Positions 18,591 to 27,823 of a stretch of DNA of 64,000 nt are shown here, in pieces. The position numbers were made by a program, and so were the translations under genes. Below the pieces are notes generated by a model that saw only the letters and a list, made by a program, of their open reading frames with translations, was not told the origin of the DNA and ran no database searches. Origin of the DNA: Hydrogenophaga sp. (GTDB lineage Bacteria > Pseudomonadota > Gammaproteobacteria > Burkholderiales > Burkholderiaceae_C). Each line of letters starts with the position of its first letter. Positions within the stretch are counted from its first letter, which is position 1. The DNA lies in the NCBI RefSeq assembly GCF_030651625.1, contig NZ_JAUSCF010000023.1, positions 62,001-126,000 on the forward strand, given 5' to 3'.

Positions 18591-19028
18591 TCAGTGCCCC
18601 CCTGTCAGAACGCCCGATGCTGCCAGCAGCACCACGGCAGCGTCGGCCAGACACACAAATACGAAGGCCTTGTCGCCACGTGCCGCGTGCAGCGGCACCA
18701 GCGACAGCAGGCACAGCACCGAACAACCTGCCAGCAGGGCGATGCCTCCCAGGCTGAAGAAATCGCTGCGCTGCACCAGCGCGAGCCAGCCCCAGCCGGT
18801 GGGCGTGCCGGTCTGTGCAAGGTACTGGTCCAATGACAGGGTCCACAGTTCGGGCAGGCGTTCCAGGGGCACTTGTGGCGCCACCTGGCCGCTGACGTAG
18901 GCCGCAAATCCCAGCAGCACCACGACCAGCCCCACCCGGGTGCTCCACACCAGCAGGTCGGCGTAGCGCTGTTGCTCGGGCGGTTGCACCGGCGTGGTCT
19001 GCGGCGGGAGCACGTCGTTCACGGCCAT
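18591..19028 (-). CDS. Small membrane protein of the soe cluster
   Basis: A 145-aa protein with about three hydrophobic helices: near 29-50 (VGLVVVLLGFAAYVSG), 90-112 (SLGGIALLAGCSVLCLLSLV) and 120-140 (FVCLADAAVVLLAASGVL). The long second segment may bend. It overlaps the exporter gene by ten bases (its start lies inside the 3' end of that gene). It resembles small DUF1634-type proteins that accompany TauE-family exporters, but identity is uncertain. It probably assists export of sulfite or another anion. Confidence 0.6.
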   Translation of the reverse strand: MAVNDVLPPQTTPVQPPEQQRYADLLVWSTRVGLVVVLLGFAAYVSGQVAPQVPLERLPELWTLSLDQYLAQTGTPTGWGWLALVQRSDFFSLGGIALLAGCSVLCLLSLVPLHAARGDKAFVFVCLADAAVVLLAASGVLTGGH

Positions 19029-19978
19029 ATCCCGGTGCCCTTGAGCAGCGCGCGCGCGCCGGCAAACAGCAGCACGCCGATCACCAGTTTGCGGATCACC
19101 GATCCCTTGAGCACATCCAGCAAGCGCGCGCCAATGCGCGCGCCCAGCATCATGCCCACCACCGAAGGTACGGCGATCATGGGCAGCACCGCACCCTTGT
19201 TGATGTAGACCCAGGCGGCCGACGAGTCCACCAGCGACAGCACGACGCTCGATGTGCCAGCCGATACCTTCAACGGTGCGCCCATCAGCAGATTGAGCGC
19301 CGGCACATTGGCCCAGCCCGCGCCGATGCCGAACATGCCCGCCAACACGCCGATGAGCAGGAAAGTGACCAGACCAGGTATGGTGCGGTGCACCTGCCAG
19401 TGGATGACGCGGCGTGAAGCCCCGTCGATGAAAACGCCGTTCAGCGCCAGCGCCTGTGACAGCGCGTCAGGCTGGGCCACATGCGGGTACTCGGAACTCT
19501 TGTACACGAACATCAGCACCACGATACCCAGCACCACACCACCCAGCAGCATCTGCACCACGTTGACCGGCATGGAAAGGCCCAGCATGGCACCACCGAT
19601 TGAGCTGGCTGCCGCCAGCGCCGAGAGCGGCAGGGCCAGGCGCAGGCTGCCCAGGCCGCCGCGCATCAGCGAGGGGCCGGCGGCCAGTGCGCTGGCCAGT
19701 GCCACCAGCAGGCCGGCGCCGCGCACGAAATCCAGGTGAAAGGGAAAAAAGCTTCCCACGATGGGCACGAACAACGTGCCGCCACCAATGCCCGCGGGCA
19801 CCGCGACGATGCCCATCAGGAAGCACGCCCCGAACAATGCCAGTGGCCATACCCACCAGGCCACGGCGGTGCCCGCAGCCACCGCAGCGCCGGCCGCCGC
19901 ATGGGCGGGCGAAGCCATCAGCATGGCGGTCATGGCCAGCAGCCAGGCAATCCAGCGGGCAGTGTGACCAACTCGCAT
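19019..19978 (-). CDS. tauE: TauE/SafE-family sulfite/organosulfonate exporter
   Basis: A 319-aa permease with an N-terminal signal-like helix and about eight TM segments. The family repeats appear as FLMGIVAVPAGIGGGTLFVP in the first half and LLIGVLAGMFGIGAGWANVP in the second, each containing the G-x-G-G/A-x-loop motif. Known members export sulfite, sulfoacetate or related anions. The ATG at 19978 overlaps the stop of soeC by one base (TGATG). Position directly after soeABC suggests export of excess sulfite or its products. Confidence 0.85.
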   Translation of the reverse strand: MRVGHTARWIAWLLAMTAMLMASPAHAAAGAAVAAGTAVAWWVWPLALFGACFLMGIVAVPAGIGGGTLFVPIVGSFFPFHLDFVRGAGLLVALASALAAGPSLMRGGLGSLRLALPLSALAAASSIGGAMLGLSMPVNVVQMLLGGVVLGIVVLMFVYKSSEYPHVAQPDALSQALALNGVFIDGASRRVIHWQVHRTIPGLVTFLLIGVLAGMFGIGAGWANVPALNLLMGAPLKVSAGTSSVVLSLVDSSAAWVYINKGAVLPMIAVPSVVGMMLGARIGARLLDVLKGSVIRKLVIGVLLFAGARALLKGTGIWP

Positions 19979-20898
19979 CAGGCCACCGTCTGGTAGTACA
20001 GGTTCTGCGGGTGGTTGGCCTGCGCGAAGAAGAACCAGCGCTCGGCCAGCAGGCCCAGGTACTGCACCGCGAAGGCCAGCACCAGCAGACCGGCCGAGGC
20101 CGACACAAGGCCCAACGCCACCAGCGCAAGCGGCAGCACGAAAGCGCCAAGCAGAAAGGCCCATTTCACGTTGCGCAGCGCACCGGGCGTCTTGCCGTGA
20201 AAGAACTCGCGCGTGTTGAACGAGCCGCCCATGAAGCCCTGGGCGCGCTGAGTGATCTGCGGGTGGCGAATGCCGATCGCGGTCTGCAGCGTGGAGCGCG
20301 GCACCAGGCGCTCATTGCGCGCCAGCGACAGGCCCCGGCTGACCAGCCCCACCGCCGTGAACAGCAGAGCCGCCACACCGAAGCCACCGACCAGCTCCGG
20401 TGCCAGTTGGCCCGCCAGCGCCGTGGCCAGCGTGCAGCCCGAGGCCAGGCCCAGCAGGGTGTAGTTCACCAGCGTGTACGCGCTGGCCCACTCCTGCAGG
20501 AACTTGATGGACGCGTAGATCATGGCCGTGCAGACAAACAGGACCCCGCAGGCCAGCGCCGTGAGCACGCCCAGGGCCAGCGTTTGGCCCAGCCCCATCG
20601 CCTGCGCGATCGTCCAGAGGAACAGGCTGCCCATGAAAAGCGGCAGGGCGATCACTTCGCGGCTGAGCCAGGAGGTGCGCCACATGGTGGCGGTGCGCCA
20701 GGCGCGCTCGGGCCGGCCCAGGTGGAAGAACGAGGCCACCAGACCCGCCACCGTCAACGCCAGCGCCACAGCGCCGCCGGTGGCCAGAAAGAACGGTGAT
20801 GCCAGGCCCGCCAACTGCGCGCCGAACAAGGCCAGGAACAGGCCCTGCGCCGCGCCGATCAGCGTCGTGAGGAAGATGACCGAGAAGGCTGGGTTCAT
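19978..20898 (-). CDS. soeC: SoeC, DmsC-like membrane anchor of sulfite dehydrogenase
   Basis: A 306-aa protein with about eight TM helices. The N-terminal FSVIFLTTLIGAAQGLFLAL and SFFHLGRPERAWRTATMWRT are typical of the DmsC/NrfD-like anchors, whose HLGRP motif lies at the quinone side. It anchors SoeAB and passes electrons from cytoplasmic sulfite oxidation to quinone. It follows soeB by 18 bases in the same operon. Confidence 0.88.
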   Translation of the reverse strand: MNPAFSVIFLTTLIGAAQGLFLALFGAQLAGLASPFFLATGGAVALALTVAGLVASFFHLGRPERAWRTATMWRTSWLSREVIALPLFMGSLFLWTIAQAMGLGQTLALGVLTALACGVLFVCTAMIYASIKFLQEWASAYTLVNYTLLGLASGCTLATALAGQLAPELVGGFGVAALLFTAVGLVSRGLSLARNERLVPRSTLQTAIGIRHPQITQRAQGFMGGSFNTREFFHGKTPGALRNVKWAFLLGAFVLPLALVALGLVSASAGLLVLAFAVQYLGLLAERWFFFAQANHPQNLYYQTVA

Positions 20899-20916
20899 GG
20901 TGTGTCTGGGCCTCCG

Positions 20917-21645
20917 TCAAGTTGCATAGTCTTCGCGGCCTGCACCTTGTTGTGGCAATTCGGGTTGCTGGCCGTCGATCTTGAGTGGGTTGTCCACCCG
21001 AACCAGGTCTTCGGCATGGATGGTGATTTCGGTGCGGCGGCGCGGCAGGTAGTGGTTGGACGGCCGTGTGTTCCACTCCGGCATCAGCGCGTAGCCACCC
21101 TGCTCGCGGATGGCCGTCGAGACCACCGATTCGGGGTCGTGCACGTCGCCAAACAGGCGCGCCTTGGCTGGGCAGGCCAGCACGCAGGCGGGCTGGCGCT
21201 CGGCCACGGGCAGCGTGGTGCTGGTGATGCGGTCCACGCACAGCGTGCACTTGTTCATCACCTTTCGGTCTTCGTCGAACTCGCGCGCGCCATATGGGCA
21301 GGCCCAGCTGCAGTACTTGCAGCCGATGCACTTGTCCACGTCCACCAGCACGATGCCGTCTTCGGCCCGTTTGTAGCTGGCGCCAGTGGGGCACACCGGC
21401 ACGCAGGGGGGGTCTTCGCAATGCAGGCAGCTCTTGGGGAAGTGCACGGTCTGGGTGTTCGGGTACTCACCCACCTCGAAGGTTTGCACGCGGTTGAAGA
21501 AGGTGCCGGTGGGGTCGGCGCCATAAGGGTTGTCGTCCACCAGCGGGCCGGCGGCGCCGGAGGTGTTCCACTGTTTGCAACTGGTGACGCAGGCGTGGCA
21601 ACCCACGCAGACGTTGAGGTCGATGACCAGCGCGAGTTGTGTCAC
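20917..21645 (-). CDS. soeB: SoeB, four-cluster ferredoxin subunit of sulfite dehydrogenase
   Basis: A 242-aa iron-sulfur protein. Cysteine groups CVGCHACVTSC, CLHCEDPPCVPVC, CIGCKYCSWAC and CTLCVDRI with a later CVLAC supply four [4Fe-4S] clusters, as in DmsB/PhsB-type subunits. It transfers electrons from the molybdenum subunit to SoeC. No signal sequence, matching the cytoplasmic orientation of SoeABC. It lies between soeA and soeC with short spacers. Confidence 0.92.
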   Translation of the reverse strand: MTQLALVIDLNVCVGCHACVTSCKQWNTSGAAGPLVDDNPYGADPTGTFFNRVQTFEVGEYPNTQTVHFPKSCLHCEDPPCVPVCPTGASYKRAEDGIVLVDVDKCIGCKYCSWACPYGAREFDEDRKVMNKCTLCVDRITSTTLPVAERQPACVLACPAKARLFGDVHDPESVVSTAIREQGGYALMPEWNTRPSNHYLPRRRTEITIHAEDLVRVDNPLKIDGQQPELPQQGAGREDYAT

Positions 21646-21673
21646 GGCTTGCCCTCCTGGGTTCCCAGCGGGG

Positions 21674-24607
21674 TCACGGCTGCCCCTTTCTCTTGCCCAT
21701 GCCCATCCCGGCCATCCAGCCGCGGCGCTTCGGCGCTTCGCTCATGCCCGGCACCAGGGTCATGGGCCGCTCGGCCTGTGGCCAGGTTTGCTGAGGTTCG
21801 TCGGGGCCGGCCGGGTAGATGCGGACCCGCACGTCGTACCAGGCGGCCTGGCCGGTGACGGGATCGCTGTTCGAGACGGTCTTGCCGTTGGCGGTGGGCA
21901 GCTCTTCCCTGATCAGGTGGTTGAGCAGGAAGCCGCGTTGCGATTCGTTGGCATCGGCGCTGAGGTTCCAGGCACCCGCCGCCTTGCCGATGGCGTTCCA
22001 GGTCCAGACCGTGCCGGGCTCCACCGCTTCACTGTGGCGGCACATGCAGCGCACCTTGCCCCAGGGCGACTCGACCCACATCCAGCCACCGTCGGCAATG
22101 CCCTGGGCCTGCGCGGTACGGGTGTTGACGAAGAGGTAGTTGTGGGTGTGGATCTGGCGCAGCCAGGCGTTCTGCGAATCCCATGAGTGGTACATCGCCA
22201 TGGGGCGCTGCGTCACCGCATTGAGCGGGTAGCGCGTGGTGTCGGTGGCCTGCTCTTCGAGTGGGGCGAAGTAGAACGGCAGCGGGTCGAAATAGGTGAT
22301 CACGCGCTGGCGCAGGCGGTCCGGCGGCTGCCTGGGTCCCTGACCCGAGGGCTTCCTGCCCTGTGCGGCCAGGCGGAAACGCTGCATGAATTCCGAATAG
22401 ATGTGGATGACGACGGGGTCGCGGTCGCGTCGCAGGCCCACGCCCTGGGCCCAGCGCATGTAGTTGTCGTTCCAGTTGCGCATGTACTGCTGCGAGGGCT
22501 CCAGTTGGTGGTGGAACACGCAGTTGTTCTTCTCGTACATCTCCCACTGCTTGGGGTTGGGCTCGCCGCGCATGCTTTTTTCGCCACCCTTGCCGCGCCA
22601 GCCGGCCAGGAAGCCAATGCCCGAGCCGGGCGCGGTTTCGTAGTTGACGACGAAGTCGGGGTAATCGCGGAACTTGCGGCCGCCGTCGGCCGCGGTGAAG
22701 GCTGGCAGCTTGAGCCGCGAGGCCAGCTCGACGATCACATCCTGGAAGGGCTTGCACTGGCCGGTGGGCGCCAGCACCGGGATGCGCACCGCATCCACCG
22801 GGCCGTCGAACTCGCTGATGGGGCGGTCCAGCAACGACATGCAGTCGTGCCGCTCCAGGTAGGTGGTGTCGGGCAGGATCAGGTCGGCGTAGGCCGTCAT
22901 CTCGCTCTGGAACGCGTCGCACACCACCAGGAAGGGAATCTTGTACTCGCCGTCCTCGCGTTTGTCGTTGAGCATTTTGCGGACCTCGGATGTGTTCATC
23001 GTCGAGTTCCAGGCCATGTTGGCCATGAAGATCATCAGCGTGTCGATCGGGTAGGGGTCACCGCGCCAGGCGTTGGTGATGGCGTTGTGCATCAGGCCGT
23101 GTGCCGAGAGCGGGTGCTCCCAGCTGAAGCCCTTGTCGATGCGCACCGGCTCGCCCTGGTCGTCCACGAACAGGTCGTCGGGGCTCTCGGGCCATCCCAG
23201 TGGCGCGCCGCCCAGCGGCGTGTCGGGCTGGACGGCATCCGGTCCTTTCGGTGGCCTGGCGTTGGGTGGCACGGCGCGCGGATAAGGCGCCTTGTGGCGG
23301 AAGCCGCCCGGACGGTCGATGGTGCCCAGCAGGCTCATCAGGATGGCCAGTGTGCGGATGGTGTGAAAGCCGTTGCTGTGCGCCGCCAGGCCGCGCATGG
23401 CGTGGAAGGCCACGGGATTGCCAATGACCGATTCGTGGCGTTTGCCCCAGCTGTCGGTCCAGGCGATGGGCAGCTCGATCTTCTGGTCGCGCGCGGTGAT
23501 GCCCATCTCGCGTGCCAGGCGGCGGATGGTGTCGGCCGGGATGCCGGTGATGCCTTCGGCCCAGTCGGCCGTGTAGGGCTTGACGCGTTCCTGCAGCAGC
23601 TGGAAGGCCGGTACGGCGGGCGTGCCATCGGGCATCTGGAAATGGCCCAGCAGCGCAGGGTCGGTGCCCTCGGTGTGGTCGGCCACCGGGGACTGGCTGT
23701 GGCGGTCCCACCAGTAGAAGTTGGCCGGTCGCAGCGGGTTGACGATGTCGCCCTCGGCGTTGCGCAGCATCAGGCCGAAGTCATCGCTGTCGGCGTTCTG
23801 GTTCACCAACTGGCCGGCATTGGTGTAGCGCGCCAGGAACTCACGGTCGTACAGGCCCAGCGCGATGATCTCGTGCACCAGGGCCAGCAGCAGCGCGCCG
23901 TCGGTACCGGGCTTGATGGGCACCCACTCGTCGGCAATGGCCGAATAGCCGGTGCGCACCGGGTTGATGCTGACGAAGCGCCCGCCCTGGCGCTTGAACT
24001 TGGCCAGCGCCGTTTTCATCGGGTTGCTGTGGTGGTCTTCGGCGGTGCCGATCATCACGAACAGCTTGGCGCGGTCCAGGTCGGGGCCGCCGAACTCCCA
24101 GAACGATCCCCCGATGGTGTAGATCATGCCGGCGGCCATGTTGACCGAGCAGAAGCCGCCGTGCGCCGCGTAGTTGGGCGTGCCGAACTGGCGCGCGAAC
24201 AGCCCGGTCAAGGCTTGCATCTGATCGCGGCCGGTGAACAGCGCGAACTGCTTCGGGTCGGTGCTGCGCAGGTGGCGAAGGCGGTCTTCCAGTATCTGGA
24301 AAGTCTCGTCCCAGCTGATCGGCTCGAACTCGGCGGCGCCACGCTCGCTACCCGCCTTGCGGCGCAGCGGCTGCGTGAGCCGCGCGGGCGAGTACTGTTT
24401 CATGATGCCCGACGAGCCCTTGGCGCAGATCACGCCCTGGTTCAAAGGATGCTCGGGGTTCCCCTCGATGTAGCGCACCTCTCCATTGCGCAGGTGCACC
24501 CGGATGCCGCAGCGGCAGGCGCACATGTAGCAGGTGGTGTTGCGCGTCTCGGTGGTGGCGCCGGCCAGGGGAGCAGTGCAGGGGTCGTGAAGCGGTGTGG
24601 CAGACAT
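21674..24607 (-). CDS. soeA: SoeA, molybdopterin subunit of cytoplasmic sulfite dehydrogenase
   Basis: A 977-aa bis-MGD oxidoreductase. The N-terminal [4Fe-4S] site is C26-x2-C29-x3-C33-x27-C61 (TTCYMCACRCG and GVICAKGSSG). Further blocks include NPLRPANFYWWDRHSQ, the mid-protein VIGNPVAFHAMRGLAAHSNG, and the C-terminal MoCo domain with MAMYHSWDSQNAWLRQIHTH. No Tat signal precedes the cluster, as expected for the cytoplasmic SoeABC that oxidises sulfite to sulfate and reduces quinone, and unlike periplasmic PhsA/PsrA. Context (dsr operon, TauE exporter) agrees. A conserved regulatory box lies about 110-150 bp upstream. Confidence 0.9.
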   Translation of the reverse strand: MSATPLHDPCTAPLAGATTETRNTTCYMCACRCGIRVHLRNGEVRYIEGNPEHPLNQGVICAKGSSGIMKQYSPARLTQPLRRKAGSERGAAEFEPISWDETFQILEDRLRHLRSTDPKQFALFTGRDQMQALTGLFARQFGTPNYAAHGGFCSVNMAAGMIYTIGGSFWEFGGPDLDRAKLFVMIGTAEDHHSNPMKTALAKFKRQGGRFVSINPVRTGYSAIADEWVPIKPGTDGALLLALVHEIIALGLYDREFLARYTNAGQLVNQNADSDDFGLMLRNAEGDIVNPLRPANFYWWDRHSQSPVADHTEGTDPALLGHFQMPDGTPAVPAFQLLQERVKPYTADWAEGITGIPADTIRRLAREMGITARDQKIELPIAWTDSWGKRHESVIGNPVAFHAMRGLAAHSNGFHTIRTLAILMSLLGTIDRPGGFRHKAPYPRAVPPNARPPKGPDAVQPDTPLGGAPLGWPESPDDLFVDDQGEPVRIDKGFSWEHPLSAHGLMHNAITNAWRGDPYPIDTLMIFMANMAWNSTMNTSEVRKMLNDKREDGEYKIPFLVVCDAFQSEMTAYADLILPDTTYLERHDCMSLLDRPISEFDGPVDAVRIPVLAPTGQCKPFQDVIVELASRLKLPAFTAADGGRKFRDYPDFVVNYETAPGSGIGFLAGWRGKGGEKSMRGEPNPKQWEMYEKNNCVFHHQLEPSQQYMRNWNDNYMRWAQGVGLRRDRDPVVIHIYSEFMQRFRLAAQGRKPSGQGPRQPPDRLRQRVITYFDPLPFYFAPLEEQATDTTRYPLNAVTQRPMAMYHSWDSQNAWLRQIHTHNYLFVNTRTAQAQGIADGGWMWVESPWGKVRCMCRHSEAVEPGTVWTWNAIGKAAGAWNLSADANESQRGFLLNHLIREELPTANGKTVSNSDPVTGQAAWYDVRVRIYPAGPDEPQQTWPQAERPMTLVPGMSEAPKRRGWMAGMGMGKRKGQP

Positions 24608-24717
24608 GCGTTGGGGTCTTTTCGCTGGCGGGTCTACAAAACGGAGCCATGCCAGCCTCGCTTCGCACAGGCCGGACCGTCAGAGAGGTCCTATTAAAAG
24701 CAGGGGCCGCATCCCCG

Positions 24718-24758
24718 TCTATTACCGACACGGGTGACCCGGCATCACCCAGATGGGT
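24718..24758 (-). promoter_or_regulatory. soeA promoter: shared sulfur-regulon box
   Basis: On the minus strand: palindrome ACCCATCTGGGT (24747-24758), ten bases, CACCCGT, five bases, then TAATAGAC with a candidate -10 hexamer at 24718-24723. The centre of the dyad lies 29.5 bases before the hexamer, about -41.5 from the expected start site. The same arrangement with identical spacing occurs before tusA and before the Cas6-like operon. There is no -35 box, so an activator on the dyad is likely. No good -10 lies at the mirror position towards the NarX-like gene. Confidence 0.65.
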
Positions 24759-24914
24759 AGCGTCGCCCCGTGCGGGGCGGGCTGACCGCCACCCGGCACA
24801 TCCATGACGCATTACGCAAAGGCGACTTGGGGTTTTCAGCATGTATCAGTACATGCTTGTGCACTACTATGGTTCGTTTGCACAGCCATGCCCAAGCCGG
24901 GGCCCCTACAGAAC

Positions 24915-26114
24915 ATGACCACGATTGCATGCAACCCAACGCAGGATGGCGCCACCTCCCTGGGTGTGGCGACGTCGGTGGATTGGGACGAAACCGGTCT
25001 GGAGTTGCTGCTGCAACGCTTCCTGGTGTCCATTGCCGAACTGGCGGGCGCCCAGGCCGGTGCGGTGCGCGTGCTGACCGATGACGGCCATCACATGCGG
25101 CTGGTGGCGCAGCAGGGCCTGCCACCCCATGTGCAGGAAGCGGAGCGGCTGGTGGACCGGGGCTGCGGCATGTGTGGCACCGCGGTCGATGGCGACGTGC
25201 TGGGCTGGGTGGACGATCTGCGGTCGTGTGAACGAAAAGGCGGTGGGCACTATTTCGGCGGACAGTGCCAGGGCGTGTTGGCCATATCGCTGACGCACGC
25301 CGGCGAGGTACTGGGGATCTACAACCTGTTCTTTGAATCCCGGTTCGATCTCCCGCCGGCGACTCAAACCATCCTGCGCCTGATCGGGCAGTTGCTGGGA
25401 CTGTCACTGCACAATGCCCGCATCGAGCGCGAGCGCCTGCGGGTCACCGTCTTGAAGGAGCGGCAGGAAATGGTCAACGAGGTGCATGACTCGATCGCGC
25501 AGACCCTGGCGTACGCGCGCATGCGGCTGCCCCTGCTGAAAGACGCCATGCTGGACCACGACGACCCGAAAGCCATCAAGTACTTTTCAGACGTCAAGCA
25601 GGCGGTGGGAGAGGTGCACGACAACCTGCGCGAGGTCATGACCTATTTCCGTACCCGCATGGACCCGCTGGGTCTGCTGCACGCGCTGCAGGGCATTGCC
25701 GACGGATTCTTCGGTCGGACCGGCATCGCGCTGGAGATCCACAACACAGTCCGGTGCCTGAACCTGTCCGATGCGCAGGAGGTCCAGGTGTTCTTCATCG
25801 TGCAGGAAGCGCTGGCCAACATCGCCAAGCACTCCATGGCCCGCCACGCGGCGGTGATCATCAACAAGACTCCGGCAGGACTTGAATTCGTCATCGAGGA
25901 TGATGGCCTGGGCATGGCAGCGCCGGGCGTCTCCACCATCGTGACCTCGGCCAAAGAGCTCGCGGCATCCACCCACTTCGGGCTGGAGATCATGCAGAGT
26001 CGGGCCCAGCGCCTCGGTGCGAGCCTGGAGGTGGGTGACAATGCGGGTGGCGGTACCCGCGTGCGCCTGTTGCTGCCCGCGTCCACCGCCACCACCGCAG
26101 AACACACACCATGA
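24915..26114 (+). CDS. NarX/NreB-type sensor kinase with cysteine-bearing GAF domain
   Basis: A 399-aa soluble kinase. A GAF domain (about residues 25-165) carries cysteines at 84, 87, 105 and 118 (GCGMCGTAV, RSCERKG, GGQCQGV). A HisKA_3 helix follows with the phospho-histidine in NEVHDSIAQTLAY (His about 191), then a HATPase_c domain (IEDDGLGM; GGGTRVRLLLP). There is no TM segment. The four cysteines could bind an Fe-S cluster or react with sulfur species (inference). An ATG at 24888 is an alternative start; neither has a strong ribosome site. Placed between soe and dsr, divergent from soeA, it probably senses redox or sulfur state. Confidence 0.85.
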   Translation: MTTIACNPTQDGATSLGVATSVDWDETGLELLLQRFLVSIAELAGAQAGAVRVLTDDGHHMRLVAQQGLPPHVQEAERLVDRGCGMCGTAVDGDVLGWVDDLRSCERKGGGHYFGGQCQGVLAISLTHAGEVLGIYNLFFESRFDLPPATQTILRLIGQLLGLSLHNARIERERLRVTVLKERQEMVNEVHDSIAQTLAYARMRLPLLKDAMLDHDDPKAIKYFSDVKQAVGEVHDNLREVMTYFRTRMDPLGLLHALQGIADGFFGRTGIALEIHNTVRCLNLSDAQEVQVFFIVQEALANIAKHSMARHAAVIINKTPAGLEFVIEDDGLGMAAPGVSTIVTSAKELAASTHFGLEIMQSRAQRLGASLEVGDNAGGGTRVRLLLPASTATTAEHTP

Positions 26115-26836
26115 CGACACCCGCCACGCAGGCCATGCAGACCCGGGTGATGCTGGTGGACGACCATGCCATGTGCCGCAGCGGGCTGTCCGAGTTGCTG
26201 CAGAACCGCAGCGGCATGGTCGTGGTCGCGGCCACCGGTGACCGTGCGCAGGTGATTCCCCTGCTGCGCGAGTTTCAGCCCGAGCTGATGGTGCTGGACC
26301 TGAGCCTGGGCCCGGTCGATGGCCTGAGTGTCCTGCGCGCGGTGCGCACCGAAGGCATCGAGGTGCCGGTGGTCGTGCTGACCATGAGCAACAGCGAAGA
26401 AGACCTGTCGGCGGCGCTGCGGGCTGGCGTGCGCGGCTACCTGCTCAAGGACATGGATCCCGACGACGTGATCGAATCCATCGGTCGTGCCGCGCGTGGT
26501 GAGCTGGTGGTGGCACCGACCATGGCCCTGAAGCTGGCCCAGATGTGGCAGAGCGGACAGAAGGGATCGGTCAAGCGCGACCTGGTGGACACGCTGACCG
26601 AGCGCGAACGGCAGGTGCTGGATCAGGTGGCGCGCGGCAAGAGCAACAAGGTGATCGCGCAGACACTGGATATCAGCCACAACACCGTCAAGCTGCATGT
26701 GCGCCACATCATGGCCAAGCTCGACCTGGGCTCGCGCGTGGAAGCGGCCGTGTTCGCGTTCGAGCACCGCACATCGACCGAACATTCAGGCAGGGGCGGT
26801 GACCCGGACAACTCCTCCGGACGCCGTTCGAACTGA
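26111..26836 (+). CDS. NarL/FixJ-family response regulator
   Basis: A 241-aa regulator: receiver domain (about 12-130; MLVDDHAMCR, phospho-Asp in LMVLDLSLGPVDG, YLLKDMDPDD) and a LuxR-type HTH (about 160-222; LTEREREV-like start, then KSNKVIAQTLDISHNTVKLH). The start overlaps the kinase stop (ATGA), so the two form a cognate pair. Its location beside soeA and facing the dsr operon makes it the best candidate to bind the TACCCA-type dyads found before the sulfur genes; the half-site resembles NarL heptamers (inference). Confidence 0.92.
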   Translation: MTTPATQAMQTRVMLVDDHAMCRSGLSELLQNRSGMVVVAATGDRAQVIPLLREFQPELMVLDLSLGPVDGLSVLRAVRTEGIEVPVVVLTMSNSEEDLSAALRAGVRGYLLKDMDPDDVIESIGRAARGELVVAPTMALKLAQMWQSGQKGSVKRDLVDTLTERERQVLDQVARGKSNKVIAQTLDISHNTVKLHVRHIMAKLDLGSRVEAAVFAFEHRTSTEHSGRGGDPDNSSGRRSN

Positions 26837-26885
26837 AGGCCGGAGCGCCACCCCTTTGCATGAAGCGATGCAGCCCAGGGCACCG

Positions 26886-26971
26886 CCGGGTCGCCCTTCG
26901 ACAAGCTCAGGACGGACGGCCAGTACCGCCCCCTTGAGTGGGTAGCGCGAAGCGCTGCGGCGGTGCTCACT
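26886..26971. repeat. Interspersed repeat and C-run/G-run palindrome between convergent genes
   Basis: The stretch contains CCCTTCGACAAGCTCAGGAC, a motif that recurs widely in proteobacterial genomes as an intergenic repeat. Next comes, on the minus strand directly after the cobA stop, CCGCAGCGCTTCGCGCTACC and a G-run, resembling the post-stop palindromic family. It may end transcription of narL-like and cobA genes. Confidence 0.5.
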
Positions 26972-27823
26972 TCAGTTGGCTACTGCCGCATTGAGCGCCG
27001 GCAACTGCTGAGGCACCTCGTGGTGGGCGGGCGAGAGGCTGCTGTCGGCAGCGGTCTGCGGGTCGAACCAGTGCAGCGTGCCGTGCAGCCTCACCACGTC
27101 GCCCACGATCAGCAGGCTGGGTGATGTGAAGCCGCTGCCTGCCACCTTGGCCGGGAGGTCGCCCAGTGTGCCCGTGAGCACCTGCTGCGTGGACAGCGTA
27201 CCGTGCTGAACGGCGGCAATCGGTCGCGTGGCCGGAGCGCCGTGCGCCATCAGCTGGCGGCAGATGTCGGGCAGCGCGTTCAGCCCCATGTAGATCACAA
27301 CGGTCTGGTGCGGGCGCACCAGCGCTTCCCAGTCCAGATTGGCACTGCCGTCCTTGAGATGACCGGTGACGAACAGACAGCCCTGTGCGTGGTCGCGGTG
27401 TGTGAGCGGGATGCCAGCGTAGCTGGCCACCCCGCAGGCGGCGGTCACGCCGGGGACCACCTCGAAGTCCACACCGTGTGCGGCGAGCTCCTGCATTTCT
27501 TCGCCGCCGCGCCCAAAGACGAAGGGATCGCCCCCCTTGAGCCGGACCACCCGCTTGCCTTCGCGCGCCAGTTGCACCAGCAACAGATTGATCTGTTCCT
27601 GGCGCATGGTGTGCTCGTTGCGCCGCTTGCCAGCAAAGATGCGTTGCGCATCGGGCGAAGCAAAGTCCAGCACGCCTGATGACACGAGGTTGTCGTAGAC
27701 GACGACGTCGGCCCGCTCCAGCAGCCGCACCGCCTTCAGCGTCAGCAGTTCCGGGTCGCCCGGCCCGGCGCCCACCAGGTAGACACAGCCGCGTGACCGG
27801 TCGCCAAAAGGTCGGATGTTCAT
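26972..27823 (-). CDS. cobA: Uroporphyrinogen-III C-methyltransferase (SUMT) at the end of the dsr operon
   Basis: A 283-aa SUMT. It carries the SAM-methyltransferase signatures [20 protein letters not shown] and [17 protein letters not shown], and the mid-domain [20 protein letters not shown]. It makes precorrin-2, the precursor of siroheme, which the DsrAB sulfite reductase needs. There is no CysG-type dehydrogenase/ferrochelatase domain, so those steps are encoded elsewhere. The ATG at 27823 overlaps the stop of dsrR by four bases, fixing the start and showing it belongs to the dsr operon. Confidence 0.93.
   Translation of the reverse strand: MNIRPFGDRSRGCVYLVGAGPGDPELLTLKAVRLLERADVVVYDNLVSSGVLDFASPDAQRIFAGKRRNEHTMRQEQINLLLVQLAREGKRVVRLKGGDPFVFGRGGEEMQELAAHGVDFEVVPGVTAACGVASYAGIPLTHRDHAQGCLFVTGHLKDGSANLDWEALVRPHQTVVIYMGLNALPDICRQLMAHGAPATRPIAAVQHGTLSTQQVLTGTLGDLPAKVAGSGFTSPSLLIVGDVVRLHGTLHWFDPQTAADSSLSPAHHEVPQQLPALNAAVAN

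Noticed and set aside
21674-24607. Polysulfide or thiosulfate reductase (PsrA/PhsA)
   Set aside because: No Tat signal before the Fe-S motif, and dsr plus TauE context favour cytoplasmic SoeA.
24759-24914. Shared box driving the NarX-like gene on the plus strand
   Set aside because: At the mirror distance there is no -10-like hexamer, unlike at soeA on the other strand.
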